Source of the DNA: Vandiemenella viatica
Lineage: Eukaryota; Arthropoda; Insecta; Orthoptera; Morabidae
Assembly: GCA_031002005.1 (NCBI GenBank)
Contig: JARYHS010009186.1
Span: 258,135,199 to 258,199,198 of the forward strand
DNA: 64,000 nucleotides
Direction of reading: 5' to 3'
Shown: positions 12,196-23,859 of the stretch, piece after piece
How the letters are laid out: each line of letters begins with the position of its first letter
How positions within the stretch are numbered: the first letter of the stretch is position 1
Program-made: the position numbers and the translations under genes
Notes under the pieces: model-generated
What the model was told of the DNA's origin: nothing
Seen by the model: only the letters and a program-made list of their open reading frames with translations
Databases searched by the model: none

Positions 12196-15028
12196 CTAAC
12201 CATTTACCAGCTTTTCTCTAAAACTTGCAACAGTTTTGGTCCTTTTTATTTCATCAGGTAATTTGTTAAATATTTTTAAACCTTTGTGCAACACTGTTTT
12301 CTGTGCTTTACTACTTTTATTATAGGTCGAATGGAAATGATTTGCCTGCCTTGTCTTATAATTATGTACATCATTATTCTTTTGTACTAATCTAGTCACA
12401 TATCTTGGTAATAAACTACTTTCCAATCTATATACAAAAGTCAGTACATCTCTAATAATTTCCTTTTCAATATGTAAATATCCTAAGTCCTTAAGCATAT
12501 TACTGACATTTTCAGTTCGTCTTTATTTAGAACAGCCCTCATTCCCTTATTAAAAGTATTTTGCAGTTTCATAATTTCTCTTTTGTCTTGCCATGATTAA
12601 TACTGTGGAGCAGTATCTTATGTGAGGCAGCACAATTGCTTTAAACAATAGCTGTTTACCTGGTTTAGATAACACTTTTCTTAATTTTTATATTAAATTT
12701 ACCTTTTTTGCTACTTTTTTATTTATATAATCTACATGATCTATAAACTTAAGCTATTATCAATGACTACCACCAAGGTATTTATAATTTTGAACCCACT
12801 TAATTTTAGTTCCATTAATCACAACAGAATGCTGTGCTTCTGCCTGTTCCCTAAACAACTTTTTCCCCATCACCATACATGTTGTTTTTGCCACATTCAG
12901 ACTTAACAAATTTTTATTTAGCCATTCATTAACTAATTTTAACTCTTTATTATTACCTGTATCATTTTTTCTAGATTATTTCCATAATAATAAATTAGTG
13001 TGTCATCTGCAACATGTGAATTTTACAATACTTCAGTTTTTCTGCCAGATCATTTATATACAATATAAATAATAGGGGACCAAGTTTACTACCTTGGGGG
13101 ACTCCATGTTTCACTTCTCTTTCTTCTGATAGAACCTTATTGAATCTAACCCTCTGATACCTCTTTGTTAAATAATTTTCTAACCATGCATAAACCTCCC
13201 CAGTGATATTATACATATTTTTAATTTTTTTAACAGAAGTTCTCTGTTTGCAGTTTCAAATGCTCGCCTAAAGTCCAAAAATACTGCTATTACTCCCTCT
13301 CCCTTATCAATTGCCTCTAACCAATTTTCTACAACCAACTGAATTGCAGTCTCTGTGCTATGCTGTTCCCTAAATCCTGATTGGTATTCAGTTATGAGAT
13401 CATTTTCCTTTGTAAAACTTAGTAAAGTCTCATAAGCTATTGTTTCAATAAGTTTTTCTATCAATGGCAAATTATTTATTGGCCTAAGATCTACACACTT
13501 AGAACTACCCTTTACTTTAGGAACTGGTGCAATAATAGATGTTTTTAATTGCTTTGGCAACACTCTTTGTTTCAGTGATTCATTAATTATACTAGTTACT
13601 GTACTCCCTACCAAAGGCCATACCCTTCTTAATACCTCACTGCTTATTCCATCAGAACCCACGATATTTCTTAATTTTTGAACTATAACACCAATTTTTT
13701 CCTCCGTCACTTCGTGAAATTTGCTAAGGTTATTATCAATCTTGGGTGTCATTACATATTCATCTATTTTGGGGATATTTTCTATTAACTCCTCAATACT
13801 TTCAATATAGAAGTCATTTAATTTATTTGCTATTTCATTCGAATTATATACATATTCTTTCCCAAATATTACATATTTTAATGCCCTGTCCTTGGTTTTA
13901 TACAAAGTTTTTAAGCGTTTCCATAATTTTGTTGGTTCATTTTTATATCTTGTAAATTCTTCCTCATAAAACTGTTGTTTACTTTCCCTCCATAACTTTA
14001 CAAAATTATTCCTATATTGTTTATACTCATTCCAAGCCTCATCTCTATCTACAGTTGCTTCTTCAATTTCTTTTAATAAGAGAAACTTTTTATAAGCTAT
14101 ATCCCTTTGAATCCTGACTTCTTTGATTTTATTTGAAAACCAAGGACATGGTAAATTCCTCACCAATAAATCTGAATTTCTAGCTTCTTGTATACTCTGG
14201 ATTATGTTCTCATCTTTAATTCAACATATTTTTCCCCTACATGTGTATTATCACAAATTTTACTGTTACCTATTTTATCACTAATTATTTTTATTAGTTT
14301 CTTATAGTCAATCCTACCCTTTACTAGTACATTGCCTCTCCTTTAATATTATTTTTAAACATCCCTGTGATAATGATTAGATTATGATCTGATATTCTAG
14401 GTGTGTCCACTACCGTACATTTCAGATTTAAATTATCAGTAATTACAAGATCAATTAATGTTTCACTGTTGGGAGTGACCCTAGTCATTTTATTAACAAT
14501 TGTTTCATTCCAAGACCTGCTACTTGTGATACTAGTCTTCTAGTATAAAATTCATCTTTTTTTGACCAATCTATGTTAAAGTCCCCCCCTATAATACAAT
14601 CGTTTTGACTGATTTCCAGTATTTCCTCCATTACCATTGAGAACCAATCTATAAATATCCCTTTGCTACTACTAGGTGATCTATAAACACCCACAATTGT
14701 CCCCCATAAATGTGAATCCATGTACAACTTGATAGCTATCATCCACCATTCACCTTGTTTTTACATCAGTCCTTACCACCTCATACGAAAGGTTTTCAGT
14801 AACATATATGACTATTCCACCAGTGTGTTTGCTTTCTGAGTCACATCTTATATGATTATACCTTCTGATTTCAATTAATTTATCTACATCTAATTCAGAA
14901 ACATGTGATTCAACTACAATCATCACGCTTGGTGTGGTCTCATGAGCATATGTGGCAATCATGTCTCTTTTCGCAATAAGTCCACTTATATTTATTACTA
15001 CCATCTCCGCATTTTGGAGACCTTCCAC
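12196..15028 (-). pseudogene. LINE ORF2 (endonuclease and reverse transcriptase), frameshifted
   Basis: The pieces lie in order on the minus strand. Endonuclease: MVVINISGLIAKRD, VESHVSELD, GGIVIYV, then after a frameshift at about 14745, VGVYRSPSSS and IIGGDFNIDW. Reverse transcriptase (14166-13180): SDGISSEVLRRV, PVPKVKGSSKCVDLRPINN, YQSGFREQHSTETAIQ and AVFLDFRRAFET. Next piece (13216-12995): KHGVPQGSKLGPLLFILYINDL. The palm motif then appears as VADDTLIYYYG but only in another frame, so a frameshift lies just before it. The C-terminal part is at 12498-12196. It has several frameshifts, so it cannot make an active enzyme. Confidence 0.8.
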
Positions 15029-15145
15029 ATTTATTGATTGCTATAAACATTCATATGTGATTGACCTCTTTTTTTAAATTTATTCTCCTTTGGTAAACTG
15101 GACACTCCCAGCTTAGCACACTATGCGTCACACTTAAATTTAACT

Positions 15146-16141
15146 TTAGCTTGTTATTTGCCTCGATACAGTTACAACATTTATTTCATTGTTTTTACAA
15201 TCTTTTGCTAAATGGCCCTCTGCACATTTCAGACATTTGATACCATTACTACAATTTTTATTTTTGTGGTCATAAGAATAGCATTTAAAACATCTAAATA
15301 GTCCTAAATATTCTACAACTTGACACCTCTGCCACTTTAGCTTTAATCTTTTCTGAGTCATTACTCTACTAAATGTTTGAGCATCCAAAGCCACTATAAC
15401 CATGTAATTATTTTTTACCTTTTTATTCACCTTGACCTCAATTCTTGATTCTTCAAAAATTGATTCCGGGTTTTGATTCCTTATGCACCTTAACAGTTCT
15501 TCCTCCTCCATCATTTCTTCAACTCCCAAAATTCTAATCCTAGGATCTCTGCGTTCTGGAATCTTTACAACATAGTCACTTCCTAATTTATTCTTCGCCT
15601 CTGCATCCATCTTCCTAATTTCTTCTTTGCTACTGCATGTTATAACAATGCCACCATTTCTGATTTTTCTCACATTTTCAATTCCTATTTTCAGATCAGT
15701 TGGATTTAACTTCTCCTTACAGATGTTTTTTGTAGCCTCACTGTCCTGATTTGGTTTCTTTGGCTGCACTATAATCACCTTCTCTGTTGTCTGCTTCAGT
15801 CGGTCTGCATATGTACCATTTTTTGTTGTTTCATTTGTCCCATTATTCTTTATTAACTCACCAATCTTATCCATAATAAGTTTTTCCATTGCAGTCTTCA
15901 TTGTATCCATCATTTCATTTACCGTCTTCTTAACAATATTATCGATCATCTGGGCGTATTGTGAGTTACAAGTTACACACATCCACTTCATTTGATTATT
16001 TTTTTTTATCAGTGACACTTCTGCAGTTGATAACCCTTCGCATTTAGGATGGAACCAACCTTGGCAAACTCCAACACACCCAATACAGCCATCACCATCC
16101 GCTATTTTCTTCTTACACTTTCCACATTTAACGTCTCCCAT
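15146..16141 (-). CDS. LINE ORF1 protein with PHD finger and zinc knuckles
   Basis: This is an intact frame of 331 codons. Residues about 6-60 form a C4HC3-like PHD finger: CGKCKKKIADGDGC, then WFHPKC and WMCVTC. A Lys/Asn-rich middle follows, then an RRM-like or folded segment. Near the C-terminus are zinc knuckles CFKCYSYDHKNKNC and CLKCAEGHLAKDC, as expected for a nucleic-acid-binding LINE ORF1. The start Met is at 16141 (MGDVKCGKC). The frame has no internal stop, in contrast to the ORF2 beside it, so the copy is probably fairly young. Confidence 0.75.
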   Translation of the reverse strand: MGDVKCGKCKKKIADGDGCIGCVGVCQGWFHPKCEGLSTAEVSLIKKNNQMKWMCVTCNSQYAQMIDNIVKKTVNEMMDTMKTAMEKLIMDKIGELIKNNGTNETTKNGTYADRLKQTTEKVIIVQPKKPNQDSEATKNICKEKLNPTDLKIGIENVRKIRNGGIVITCSSKEEIRKMDAEAKNKLGSDYVVKIPERRDPRIRILGVEEMMEEEELLRCIRNQNPESIFEESRIEVKVNKKVKNNYMVIVALDAQTFSRVMTQKRLKLKWQRCQVVEYLGLFRCFKCYSYDHKNKNCSNGIKCLKCAEGHLAKDCKNNEINVVTVSRQITS

Positions 16142-16170
16142 CTTGTCACTTTAAGGTTAATCGCACTTAT

Positions 16171-16560
16171 TAAATGATTTCAGATTACTGTCTATTTGAA
16201 TAAAAGGAAAATTTACTCATGCTTCAGTATCAGTAATAATCTATTTTTATTACGAATGTAAAAATGAGTGTGACTAAAGAACACGATTGTTTACTTTTGA
16301 ATATTAACCTAAGTACTCCATGTGTTCACTGAGCAGACTTAGAATTTCAGTTTTTTTGCGCGTTACCACTGCATAATCTGTGTTACAATAATTACATTAC
16401 TGTAAGATCCACTGACACAAGGTTTATTTAGTACACTTTCACTCCACAATTGTTTAATATGATTTAAAATATAGTGGACAAAAACTTAACTGCAGCCATT
16501 ACCAAAGATATGGCCATGAAATTTATGTATATGAGAGTGGGTATCAGATGTCTGGATAGA
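16171..16560. other. Between two LINEs, no gene
   Basis: AT-rich sequence upstream of the LINE ORF1; it may include that element's 5' untranslated region. No other feature is seen. Confidence 0.35.
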
Positions 16561-19500
16561 ACATTTTTTTTTTTTTTTGCTGTCGTCAGTCTTTAGACTG
16601 GTTTGATGCAATCCTCCATCCTTTCCTATCCTGTGCCAACCTCTTCATTTCTACATACCCCTTACAATCCACGTCCTCAATTATCTGCATCATATATTCT
16701 AATCTCTGTCTACCTCTACAGTTCTTACCTTCAACTGTTCCCTCCACTAACAAATTAACCAATCCAGCATGTCTCAAAATATGACCTAAAACCCTGTCTC
16801 TTCTTCCTGTAAGCTTCTTCCATAAACTTCTTTTCTCACCCATCAATTCTAAAACTCGTTCATTTCTTACTTTGTCTGTCCACCTAATTTTCATCCCAAG
16901 TAATAGAACTCACTCACTTCTCCTATTGCATCAGATCCTATTTTTATATTTAATCTGCTGATATTGGTATCATTTCTGCTACATTTCATCACTTTTGTTT
17001 TACTTTGATTTATATTCAGTCCAAAATCTTCCTTCAGTATTTTGTTGATGCCATTCAATAACTTCTCAATATCCTCAGCCCTCTCTGCTAATAAGACAAT
17101 GTCGTCAGCAAATCATAGCATACTGATTTTTTCTCCCTGAAAACTTATGCCACATGGAAATTTTTCTTTGACTTTCTTCATTGCTTCTTCTACATACAAG
17201 TTGAATATTAACGGGGATAGACTACAACCTTGTCTCACACCCTTTTTAACTGATGCATGTCTCTCGTGATTCTCTACTTTTATCACAGCCACTTGATTCT
17301 TATATAGCTTATAGAGGATTCTTCTATCTCGATACTTTAGACCTGATTTCTTTAAAATTTTGAACATCTTGTCCCACCTAACATTATCAAAAGCTTTTTC
17401 TAAATCAACAAATGCCATAAAAGTATCTTTGTTTTTCTTGATCCGCCCTTCAAGTATTAATCTTAAAGACAGAATTGCTTCCCTTGTACCACGATTTTTC
17501 CTAAACCCAAACTGATCTTCACCTACTATCTCTTCTACTACCCTTTCCATCCTTATGTATATTATTCTGGTCAGTAATTTTAAAGCATGTGATGTTAGAC
17601 TAATTGTGCGATAATTCTCACATTTGTCAGCTTGTGCTTTCTTTGGAAGTGTGAAGATGATATTTTTATTAAAATCAGTTGGAATTTCTCCTGTTTCATA
17701 ACTTTTTGATATCAGCTTGAATAATCTTTCGATTCCTTCCTCTCCTAGAGATTTAAGAAGTTCTGCAGGGATCTCATCAATTCCAACTGCCTTATTTGCT
17801 TTCAAGTCATTCAGAGCTTTATTAAATTCTGTCCTCAAAACAGGATCTCCTAAGTCATCCATGTCGACATCGCCTTCCTTTTCCAATACACTATTGTTCA
17901 AGTCCCCAACATACAGTTTCTCAATGTATTCCTTCCATCTGTTAGCTCTATCTTGTGACCTTAAAAGAGGTTTCCCATCGGCAGCTTTAATGTTCATACC
18001 TCTTTTCTTCATTTCTCCAAAATTCTTTTTGATCTTTCTATATGCAACATCTACTTTTCCTGCAACCATTTCCTTTTCTACTTCTTCACACTTTTCTTGT
18101 AGCCATTTTTCTTTTGCTATTTTGCATTTCCTATTTATTTGATTTCTAAATTGCCTGTACTGCTCTTTTCCTGCTTCATCCTGAGCATTTTTGTATCTTC
18201 TCCTCTGATCGATCAGCTGCAAAATTTCTTCTGTGATCCAAGGTTTTCGGGCAGCTTGTTCCCTAAAGCCTAAGGTTTCTTTGCCAGCTTTCATTATTTC
18301 GGTCTTTAATGCATTCCATTCGTCCTCTGTTGAGCTCCTTTCACAGTTAATTCTCAGACCTAAGTCTACCATTTCTGCAAATTTTTCTCTTGTGCTAGAT
18401 TGTTTCAGTTTATACACTTCCAGTCTGTTCTGCTTATACTGCTTCCTTATTTGCTTGAATTTCAGCCTGCACTTCATTACTATCAAATTATGGTCCGAGT
18501 CTATGTCTGCTCCCGGGTACGCTTTACAGTCTAGAACTTGATTCCTGAATCTCTGTTTGACCATGATATAATCTAGCTGATATCTGCCTGTATCCCCAGG
18601 ACGTTTCCAGGTGTATATTCTTTTTGCATGGTTCTTAAACAGTGTGTTCGCCACTACTAGCTTATATCTTTCACAAAATTCTAGCAGCCTGCTTCCTCGC
18701 TCATTTCTTTTTCCTAGACCAAAACTTCCTACAGTATTCCCCTCTTTTCCTTCTCCCACTATTGCATTCCAATCACCCATGATTATTAGATTTTCCTCCC
18801 CTTTCACATATTGGATTAATTCTTCAATTTTTGCGTATATTTTTTCTATTTCTTCGTCATCTTCCTGTGACGTTGGCATATACACTTGTACTAATGTGGT
18901 TGGGATGGGCTTAGTTTCTAACCTCATCAAAATAATCCTGTCAATAAATTGTTCATAGTAACTAACCCGTTTCCCTACTTTCTTGTTCATTACAAATCCT
19001 ACACCAGTGACTCCATTGACAGCTTGTGTGCTAATTATCCTGTGTTCCCCAGTCCAGAAATCCTGTGCGTCCTTCCATTTAATCTCACTAATCCCAACAA
19101 CATCTAACTTAAGTTGTTCCATCTCCCTTTTTAAGTTTTCTAACCTACCTGCCCTATTCAGACTTCTAACATTCCACGCTCCGACTCGTAGAATGTTTCT
19201 ATCCATTCTGATGACTCCTCCCTGAGCAGTCCCCACCCGGAGATCCGATTGGGGGACTATTTTACCTCCGGAATATTTTACCCAGGAAGAAGCCATCATG
19301 ATATATGTAATTTGAGAGGATTACATGTCCTCGGGATACCCTTTGGGTCTTTAATGCAGTGGTTTCCCGTTGCCTTCTGCATCCCCATGCCGTTGATCAT
19401 TTCTGATTCATCCGCCTTTAGGGGCCGTTTCCAACCCCAAGGGCAAGAGGGTGCCCTGAACCGTTCCCCGCTCTTCCGCCCTCCTTTCGGAGGCTGTAGG

Positions 19501-19621
19501 CAAGCAGTGGGTGACTCCTTATACCGGGAATCTTTCAGTCGCCAGAGCCTCGTCCGTGCAAACAGGGTGCACCACGTGAAGGAGAGGTTGACATTTGGTT
19601 GGAAAAGACAAGTATAGTCTT
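16561..19621 (-). mobile_element. RTE-clade LINE, nearly complete, one internal deletion and one nonsense codon
   Basis: This is a single-ORF LINE on the minus strand. The 5' leader (about 19621-19300) contains the open stretch INGMGMQKATGNHCIKD, then the endonuclease and reverse transcriptase, and the 3' end (16578-16561) is an A-run. The frame is intact through the YVEEAM region, then a TGA replaces the Arg before FADD; a second copy at 22.2-23.6 kb keeps Arg (CGA). Relative to that copy about 230 bp is missing at about 16893, joining KIRWTDKVRNERVLE directly to the upstream part. Inactive but young looking. It lies in the C3-C4 intron. Confidence 0.85.
17113..19299 (-). CDS. RTE endonuclease-reverse transcriptase, ends at premature TGA
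   Basis: The frame has 728 codons. The N-terminal third is an apurinic-type endonuclease: GAWNVRSLNRAGR, GISEIKW, TGVGFV, MGDWNAIVG and DSDHNLIV (catalytic Asp-His). The middle is coiled and basic. The reverse transcriptase includes ANKAVGIDEIPAELLK, ENYRTISLTSH, QFGFRKNRGTREAI, MAFVDLEKAFDNV and GVRQGCSLSPLIFN. It stops one codon before FADDIVLLAERAEDIEK, which continues in the same frame after the TGA. The product would therefore lack the catalytic Asp pair. The start is at MMASSWVKYSGG; an upstream leader could extend it. Confidence 0.8.
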   Translation of the reverse strand: MMASSWVKYSGGKIVPQSDLRVGTAQGGVIRMDRNILRVGAWNVRSLNRAGRLENLKREMEQLKLDVVGISEIKWKDAQDFWTGEHRIISTQAVNGVTGVGFVMNKKVGKRVSYYEQFIDRIILMRLETKPIPTTLVQVYMPTSQEDDEEIEKIYAKIEELIQYVKGEENLIIMGDWNAIVGEGKEGNTVGSFGLGKRNERGSRLLEFCERYKLVVANTLFKNHAKRIYTWKRPGDTGRYQLDYIMVKQRFRNQVLDCKAYPGADIDSDHNLIVMKCRLKFKQIRKQYKQNRLEVYKLKQSSTREKFAEMVDLGLRINCERSSTEDEWNALKTEIMKAGKETLGFREQAARKPWITEEILQLIDQRRRYKNAQDEAGKEQYRQFRNQINRKCKIAKEKWLQEKCEEVEKEMVAGKVDVAYRKIKKNFGEMKKRGMNIKAADGKPLLRSQDRANRWKEYIEKLYVGDLNNSVLEKEGDVDMDDLGDPVLRTEFNKALNDLKANKAVGIDEIPAELLKSLGEEGIERLFKLISKSYETGEIPTDFNKNIIFTLPKKAQADKCENYRTISLTSHALKLLTRIIYIRMERVVEEIVGEDQFGFRKNRGTREAILSLRLILEGRIKKNKDTFMAFVDLEKAFDNVRWDKMFKILKKSGLKYRDRRILYKLYKNQVAVIKVENHERHASVKKGVRQGCSLSPLIFNLYVEEAMKKVKEKFPCGISFQGEKISML

Positions 19622-20511
19622 TCCCAAACCCTTACGGATAGAACATAACCTAATGCAATAAACAAATAAATAATACCTGGAATGGAGGAATTACTTTACT
19701 ATTTACTGTATTTTATTTTGCTGATTAAAATACAAATTTACAAATGTTCTTCTCAGATCTTTGCAATTAACTAAATTTATATTTGTACATGGTATCTACT
19801 ATATTGATGAAACCATTTTTATCATCATCAAGGTTTAATTGCATTGCACTTGACTCACCAGAAACACGTTTGATTGGCCCAGTTGTGGAGAATGGTTGTT
19901 AAAGTGATCGGTTGTATGTGGTGGTAACTGTTTCCTAGATGGTTGATTTCGCAGTGTTGATGGTTCATGGAGGCGATCATACGTGATCAGAGAAATGTGG
20001 TATAAGGGTAGACCATGCTGCTGTTGCTGTACATGCGGCCGGGTGTGCCCATCTTGTGTAGGCAGACATATCTACCCAAATGGTGGATGGTATGTATTAT
20101 GCTGTAATGGTAGATGTGATGGGCTGTCTCCTTCCATCATAAAGAAACATGCAGCTGTGTTAATAGGGCACCATTGCAATGAAACCTACAATACTTGCAT
20201 ACACAATTGTTATTGTCATGGTATAGTGAGCATTTGCTATGGATTTTGGTCTTCCCTAGCAGTTATCAGGGAGACAAAGGAATATGGCCAAGTAGTGCCT
20301 CACATGCTTGCCCTTTTAATGAGACTACAGTGAATTATTTTTCAACAGGACAATTCCAGATCACTCACAACACAAATTCCATAACATTGCATTTGCACCG
20401 TTAGCAACTTAGGGAGCATCCATATACCAATGTAGCCTTCCAGCCAACCCCTGACCCCCTAGACCGAGCTCCCTTACCTTGGCCTGTCAGGTCTCTGAAC
20501 TTGTGGCTTAC
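19622..20511. other. Intron, no gene recognised
   Basis: No exon or element domain was recognised. An open stretch at 19983-20333 is Cys/His-rich (CCCCCTCGRVCPSC), but its composition is low in complexity and it has no conserved partner, so it is not called. Confidence 0.35.
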
Positions 20512-20677
20512 CGCTGCGCCCGCCTGCTGCCCGCACGTCAGCGCTCCGGTGCTGTCGTCGGCGGCAGCCTGGCAGGTCAACTTGACCACCGCGCACACCT
20601 TGTCTTCGAGCTGGTGGTCGATGCTCCCGAACCCGAAGCCGTATGCGTCGCACGACCTGCTCCAGCCCTTCGGCACA
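20512..20677 (-). CDS. Serine-protease-homologue module C, exon 3 (Cys136 to Cys182 region)
   Basis: The exon encodes 55 codons after the base that completes a split Gly codon. The acceptor is GTGTGCAG and the donor GCG/GTAAGC, phase 0. SRSCDAYGFGFGS matches SILCEMYGFGYGS of B and the '.GWG' region of S1 domains. DKVCAVVKLTC and ALTC carry the same four cysteines as B3. The acidic loop is shorter here (AAADDSTG). The exon is notably GC-rich compared with its AT-rich surroundings, as expected for a coding island in this genome. Confidence 0.86.
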
Positions 20678-21240
20678 CTGCACACCACGACCGTATATTA
20701 AACAGACACTGCTTTCCTGTTTTTGTTACTTTCAAGTTCTTGAGTTATTACTAAATAATTTGCTTAGAAGTAATGGATTTGGGCTGAAGCAACCAGTATA
20801 TTGTACAGGAACAAACTGCTGGCATTCAGCAACTTCGGGCAGGTAATTTCTAGCAAATTTTGATCCTCACTGTCACTCGATTGGCTGAGCTGTATCGACT
20901 GTGCAGCCAACTGTAACACTCCACCATATAGAATAGGTCAAACATATTATCAAATACTCACACAATTAAAACCTGTCACCTGGTTGTTGCAGTGTGAAGA
21001 TATTTAATCACTGAATTGCTTAACAACAACATAGACACAGGATTTTCTTCAAAAAAATTATGCACAAACTTCACAGATTGTTAGCATAATTAACATTAGT
21101 ATATTGCGATCAATACTGTTAATTCATTAAAACAAATTAAACATTGGTTAAAATAAGAGAATTTGAACTGATACTTTACAATATCTTGCCAAGTATGGAG
21201 CAAAATTATTAATTAACTTTAATCAAAACTAATTGCGATA
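20678..21240. other. Intron upstream of exon C3, homologous to module B intron
   Basis: 20690-21160 aligns by eye with 53785-54133 plus 54695-54830: shared blocks include CCTGTTTTTGTTACTTT, CAGCAACTT and TGTTAGCATAA. It provides an empty site for the insertion at 54133-54694. Confidence 0.6.
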
Positions 21241-21299
21241 ATTATATGTACCGGTATCAATTTCCGTACACACCTCATTTCTCAATTATGGTTTTGTTA

Positions 21300-21620
21300 T
21301 CATGATTTCTTTGAGTGCAGTTTCCCTATCCACCAACTTTTGCACTTTACAGATTTTTACATCAACTTCATTCGATGTTTTTGATAAATTGTTCATCATT
21401 TCCTTTGGTAAGTTGTTCCAAAATGCCCTCAATTATTGAAAAAAATTTCCCACTCTCTAATGCCTCTAATGAAATGCCAGCTCATGGTAATATTATTATA
21501 ATAATCAATGTTTGTGGTAGAGTATATGTCGAATTCAGAATTACCATTCATACATAATTGTGGGTAACATCCAAACTCCTTCACAGTTGGAGATTTATTG
21601 TTCAGAACCACCTTCGATAA
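21300..21620 (-). mobile_element. CR1-like LINE C-terminal fragment
   Basis: On the minus strand, shifted frames give HFIRGIREWEIFF and, further on, a stretch like W..LPKEMMN...KT. This is the same C-terminal pattern (H...GVG.F.F.GKGVRDWN.LP) seen clearly in the copies at 31.9 and 39.4 kb. It is strongly decayed. Confidence 0.45.
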
Positions 21621-22246
21621 TTTATTCCAGTGTATGACATTACTAACTACAAGTTAAAAAAATGTTCCTCCCCAATGTCTGAAATCACGTACTCGTTTAT
21701 TTTTAGGGTCATCTCACATACTGCTTACAGTTTGTCTCCATCTGCCCATAAGGTCCTCATCGCCAGTCTATGGTAATACACTGAAAGTACTTGGCCTCAT
21801 GTCTTTGTCACATCAGTAATGCTGCCCATCCAGTGGACGTGTATTCACGCGAATACGCCTGTGTATTTATGTGAACTGTGCTGGCACAAAGACACCCCGT
21901 CCACTGAAAGCATATTCGCATGACTCTGCCGCCTGGTCTCCATTGCAGTTTGTGCCAGAAAAAGCTGCAGCAATGACTTTCTCAGAATTTTTGCAATTAT
22001 TTCGGCTGGAATCAATAATTTTGGATAAGAGAAGAAAAAATGAAAGAAGAATGAATGAATAATATATGTACATAAATATAGTAAGATACACTTTATCGAA
22101 AGACAATTTTTCATCTTTATTGATTCAAAAAAAGAAAATGTGTGTTCATAATTTTTCCATGTTTTAGTTGAGTTATTTGAGGATCCTAGTCAAAAGATTT
22201 GCACCAGATGAAATGCATTTTAAATTCATTTTAATCTTTGTTGGCT

Positions 22247-23567
22247 TTTTTTGCTGTTGTCAGTCTTTCAACTGGTTTGATGCAATCCTCCATCCTTTCT
22301 TATCCTGTGCTAACCTCTTCATTTCTACATACCCCTTACAGCCCACGTCCTCAATTATCAGTTTCATATATTCTAATCTCTGTCTTCCTCTACAGTTTTT
22401 ACCTTCGACTGTTCCCTCCACTAACAAATTAACCAATCCAGCATGTCTCAAAATATGACCTACCAGCCTGTCTCTTCTTCCTGTAAGCTTCTTCCATAAA
22501 CTTCTTTTCTCACCCATCATTTCCAATACTCGTTCATTTCTTACTTTGTCTGTCCACTTAATTTTCAGCATTCTTCTGTAGCACCACATTTCAAATGATT
22601 CAATTTTCTTTATTTCCGATATTCCTAAAGTCCATGTTTCGCTACCATAAAGTGCTGTACTCCACACAAAGAGTTTTAAAAAGTTCTTTCTAATTACTAG
22701 ATTAATATTTGAAACTAAAAGGTTTCTCTTTTTCATGAAGGTTCCTTTTGCTAGTGCTATTCCGCTTTTAACATCTTTCCTGCTTTGGCCATCGGTTATA
22801 ATTTTACTTCCCAAGTAACAGAAATCACTACTTCTCCTATTGCATCAGATCCTATTTTTATATTTAATCTACCAGTATTGGTATCATTTCTGCTACATTT
22901 AATCACTTTTGTCTTGCTTTGATTTATATTCAGTCCAAAATCTTCCTTCAGTATTTTGTTCATGCCATTCAACAACTTCTCAATATCCTCAGCCCTCTCT
23001 GCTAACAAGACAATGTCATCAGCAACTCGTAGCATACTGATTTCTTTTCCCTGAAAACTTATGCCTCATGGAAATTTTTCTTTGACTTTCTTCATTGCTT
23101 CTTCTACATACAAGTTGAATATTAACGGGGATAGACTACAACCTTGTCTCAAACCGTTTTTAACTGATTCTCTACTTTTATTGTAGCCACTTGATTCTTA
23201 TATAGTTTATAGAGTATTCTTCTATCTCGATACTTTAGACCTGACTTCTTTAAAATTTAGAACATCTTGTCCCACCTAACATTATCAAAAGCTTTTTCTA
23301 AATCAACAAATGCCATAAAAGTATCTTTGTTTTTCTTGATCTGCCCTTCAAGTATTAATCTTAAAGACAGAATTGCTTCCCTTGTACCATGATTTTTCCT
23401 AAACCCAAAATGATCTTCACCTAATATCTCTTCTACTACCCTTTCCATCCTTCTGTATATTATTCTGGTCAGTAATTTTTAAGCATGTGATGTTAGACTA
23501 ATGGTGCTATAATTCTCACATTTGTCGGCTTGTGTTTTCTTTGGAAGTGTGAAGATGATATTTTTAT
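22247..23567 (-). mobile_element. Second RTE copy, 5'-truncated
   Basis: It is the same family as 16561-19621 and is truncated inside the reverse transcriptase at about 23567. It keeps FRKNHGTREAI, MAFVDLEKAFDNV, SMLRVADDIVLLAERAED and then the region missing from the first copy (YGSETWTLGISEIKKIESF and CYRRMLKIKWTDKV). It has several frameshifts, and FADD is VADD. It sits inside the PIF/Harbinger-like element. Confidence 0.85.
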
Positions 23568-23859
23568 ATTTTAATCTTATAATCAATTAATTATTTAATG
23601 TTATAATCCATTAATTATTAACTGACTTTTGAAAATATGCAGGTAAATTTGGAAATAGTTTAATGTTAAGAGAAATGCTTAAAATAGAAAAAAAACTCAA
23701 AAGGGCACCGGAAACAACCAACTCAAAGCAAAAATAGAAAGAAAAAATTCCCTCCTAAATTCGAGGAAAAGAAACTATGATAAATTAGGGGAAATGAATT
23801 ATACCATAAATAATCTATTATTAAGTGTCTACATCTACATATATATATTTACTCTGCAA

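Larger units (their letters stand above)
12035..16170 (-). mobile_element. Near full-length LINE with PHD-finger ORF1 and EN-RT ORF2
   Basis: This minus-strand element has two coding regions: ORF1 (16141-15146) with an N-terminal PHD-type zinc finger and C-terminal zinc knuckles, and a broken ORF2 (15028 to about 12190) with apurinic-type endonuclease and reverse transcriptase. The 3' end, at the low-coordinate side, carries a short tandem tail (TAAA repeats, seen as TTTA on the plus strand at 12035-12052), typical of CR1/Jockey-type LINEs. It lies in the C3-C4 intron in the same orientation as the host gene. Frameshifts in ORF2 make it inactive. Confidence 0.8.

Noticed and set aside
17717..19225. 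Long plus-strand open frames rich in Ser, Phe and Leu
   Set aside because: They are antisense to the RTE endonuclease-reverse transcriptase, whose motifs are on the minus strand.
19983..20333. Cys-rich open frame as a secreted peptide gene
   Set aside because: Low-complexity composition, no signal peptide and no homologous block in the module B intron.
20401..20477. Extending exon C3 beyond its donor in the same frame to a stop at 20401
   Set aside because: The GTAAGC donor at the position conserved with B3, with correct phase for exon 4, explains the sequence better than read-through.
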